Source of the DNA: Asanoa ferruginea
Lineage (GTDB): Bacteria > Actinomycetota > Actinomycetes > Mycobacteriales > Micromonosporaceae
Length of the DNA: 64,000 nt
Assembly (NCBI RefSeq): GCF_003387075.1
Contig: NZ_QUMQ01000001.1
Span: 6,820,001-6,884,000 of the forward strand
Direction of reading: 5' to 3'
Below the pieces are notes generated by a model. The model was not told where the DNA came from. It did no database searches and saw only the letters and a list, made by a program, of their open reading frames with translations. A program made the translations under genes and the position numbers. Numbering within the stretch: the first letter of the stretch is position 1; every line of letters starts with the position of its first letter. Shown piece by piece: positions 63,052-64,000 of this stretch.

Positions 63052-63782
63052 GTGGACACTCACCTCCTGCTCGCGTTCGTCGTCGCGAGCGCGCTGCTCT
63101 CCCTCGCGCCCGGGCCCGACCTGTTGTTCGTCGTCGCCAACGGGGTCGCCGGCGGCCGCCGGGCCGGGGTGCTCGCCGCCCTCGGCATGTCGACCGGGCT
63201 GGCCATCCACACGGCAGCCGCGGCGTTCGGCCTCGGCGCGCTGATCCGCGCGGCACCGCAGGCGCTGACCGTGGTGCGCCTCGCCGGCGCCGTGTTCCTG
63301 CTCTACCTGGCCGTGATGACCTGGCGCAACAGCCGCGCCGCGCTCGAGCCGACCGCGCCGCCGGCCCGCCGGTCGCTGCGCCGCACCTACCTGATGGCGA
63401 CGCTGACCAACCTGGCCAACCCCAAGGTGATCCTGTTCTATCTCGCGTTCGTGCCGCAGTTCGTCGGCACCGGCCCGGCCGCCTGGCCTACCTGATGGCG
63501 ACGCTGACCAACCTGGCCAACCCCAAGGTGATCCTGTTCTATCTCGCGTTCGTGCCGCAGTTCGTCGGCACCGGCCCGGCCGCCTGGCCGGTCACCACCC
63601 AACTCCTGCTGCTCGGTCTGGTCTTCATCGTGGTCGGCCTGTCGGTCGACGGCACCGCCGGCCTGCTCTCCGGCACGCTGGCCGAGAAAGTCGCCGCCCG
63701 ACCCGGCTTCCGCCGCCGGATGGAACGGATCTCCGCCGCGGTCTTCGCCGGCCTCGCCGCCCGCCTGGTGATCGACAACTAG
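63052..63782 (+). pseudogene. LysE/RhtB-type amino acid exporter disrupted by a tandem duplication
   Basis: The first part (GTG 63052) encodes the LysE fold to GTGPAAWP and then stops near 63495. It has the family start LLLAFVVASALLSLAPGPDLLFVVANGVAGGRRAG and NLANPKVILFYLAFVPQFV. A perfect 101-bp duplication (63386-63486 and 63487-63587) shifts the frame; the other frame from 63495 continues the protein to VIDN at 63782. One copy of the repeat would restore a normal exporter of about 209 residues. The break is recent or a sequencing artefact. Confidence 0.85.
63386..63587 (+). repeat. Perfect 101-bp tandem duplication in the LysE gene
   Basis: 63386-63486 and 63487-63587 are identical, with two more bases (CC) of homology at the junction. 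Since 101 is not a multiple of three it causes a frameshift. Such a perfect repeat indicates slippage or recombination that has not had time to diverge. Confidence 0.95.
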
Positions 63783-63842
63783 TCCGCTAGCTACGGGCCC
63801 GGCAGGGGGTAGGCGCCCGAACGGACACCCTGGCCCGCCGGC

Positions 63843-63865
63843 GACACGCCTGGCAGGGGCGTGTC
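63843..63865. terminator. Hairpin downstream of the LysE gene
   Basis: GACACGCC (63843-63850) and GGCGTGTC (63858-63865) pair around TGGCAGG, between the plus-strand LysE locus and a possible minus-strand gene end at 63931. Confidence 0.55.
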
Positions 63866-63930
63866 CTGCCGCGCGGCCAAAGGCAACCCGCGCGGGCCCC
63901 TCCGAACACGGTCGATCGGCCAGCCCCGCG

Positions 63931-64000
63931 TCACCTGCGTGGCGGCGGTGGGTCGTAGACGACGGACCAGGGTTGCGGTGCGGTTGCCGGGCGGGGCGAC
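63931..64000 (-). CDS. Possible C-terminal end of a minus-strand gene (partial)
   Basis: The last 70 bases, read leftward, give about 22 residues (containing QPWSVVYDPPP) ending in TGA at 63931-63933. Its position after a hairpin and facing the LysE gene fits a gene end. Too little is visible to name the product. Confidence 0.3.
   Translation of the reverse strand, partial: SPRPATAPQPWSVVYDPPPPRR

Overview
The window is a high-GC actinobacterial chromosome segment. GTG and TTG starts, ATGA-type stop/start overlaps, an LAxTG/class E sortase pair, SigE-family sigma factors and Spo0M point to Micromonosporaceae; the genus cannot be fixed by reading. I saw no rRNA, tRNA, CRISPR array, transposase or phage gene. 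Most of it looks like ordinary chromosome carrying accessory modules.

Layout. 1-6.0 kb: end of an OmpR-type regulator, its histidine kinase, a MacA/MacB-type efflux operon and small membrane proteins. 6.1-8.9 kb: two paralogous secreted amidases. 9-15.3 kb: assorted genes (isomerase/SnoaL fusion, YbjQ-like protein, two paralogous lipoproteins, phosphotransferase, lipid kinase, serine hydrolase) and a long hexamer/18-bp tandem repeat. 15.3-24.6 kb: an L-arabinose operon, chvE-type transporter plus LacI regulator plus araB-araD-araA, preceded by two LacI-type operators. 24.6-29.6 kb: a convergent operon of Trypco1 protein, trypsin-CHAT protein and TPR protein. 29.7-30.4 kb: MerR regulator and thioredoxin. 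30.4-33.2 kb: tandem-duplicated sigma/anti-sigma-like pairs, one sigma gene broken by a stop codon. 33.3-35.4 kb: a Tet(M)/OtrA-type ribosomal protection GTPase with a possible leader peptide. 35.4-39.8 kb: gnd, malQ and hypotheticals. 39.9-44.5 kb: a small RHIM-motif protein overlapping a giant RHIM-STAND-repeat ATPase gene. 44.6-47.3 kb: Asp23/Gls24 envelope-stress cluster. 47.3-54.5 kb: acyl-CoA synthetase, Spo0M, cell-wall enzymes, NIPSNAP protein, sortase and its substrate. 54.6-59.7 kb: ABC exporter divergent from a NarL-type two-component system. 59.8-64 kb: PH-like protein, a RAM-domain protein with a divergent lysA paralogue, an ECF sigma pair, and a LysE gene broken by a 101-bp tandem duplication.

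The most interesting content is two conflict- or signalling-type modules within 20 kb. The first (24574-29574) joins an intact-looking trypsin-like protease to a CHAT fold that seems to lack its catalytic His and Cys, flanked by Trypco1 and TPR partners. The second (39898-44509) is a two-gene amyloid-signalling pair: a short Bell-like protein ending in a RHIM-like motif, overlapping a STAND NTPase that begins with the same motif and continues into about 1000 residues of helical repeats. Both belong to recognisable families, so what is new is the particular architecture and the residue losses, not the families. Other notable points are the altered active site of the lysA paralogue, an array of dyad sites between the ABC and two-component genes, and two recent-looking gene disruptions.
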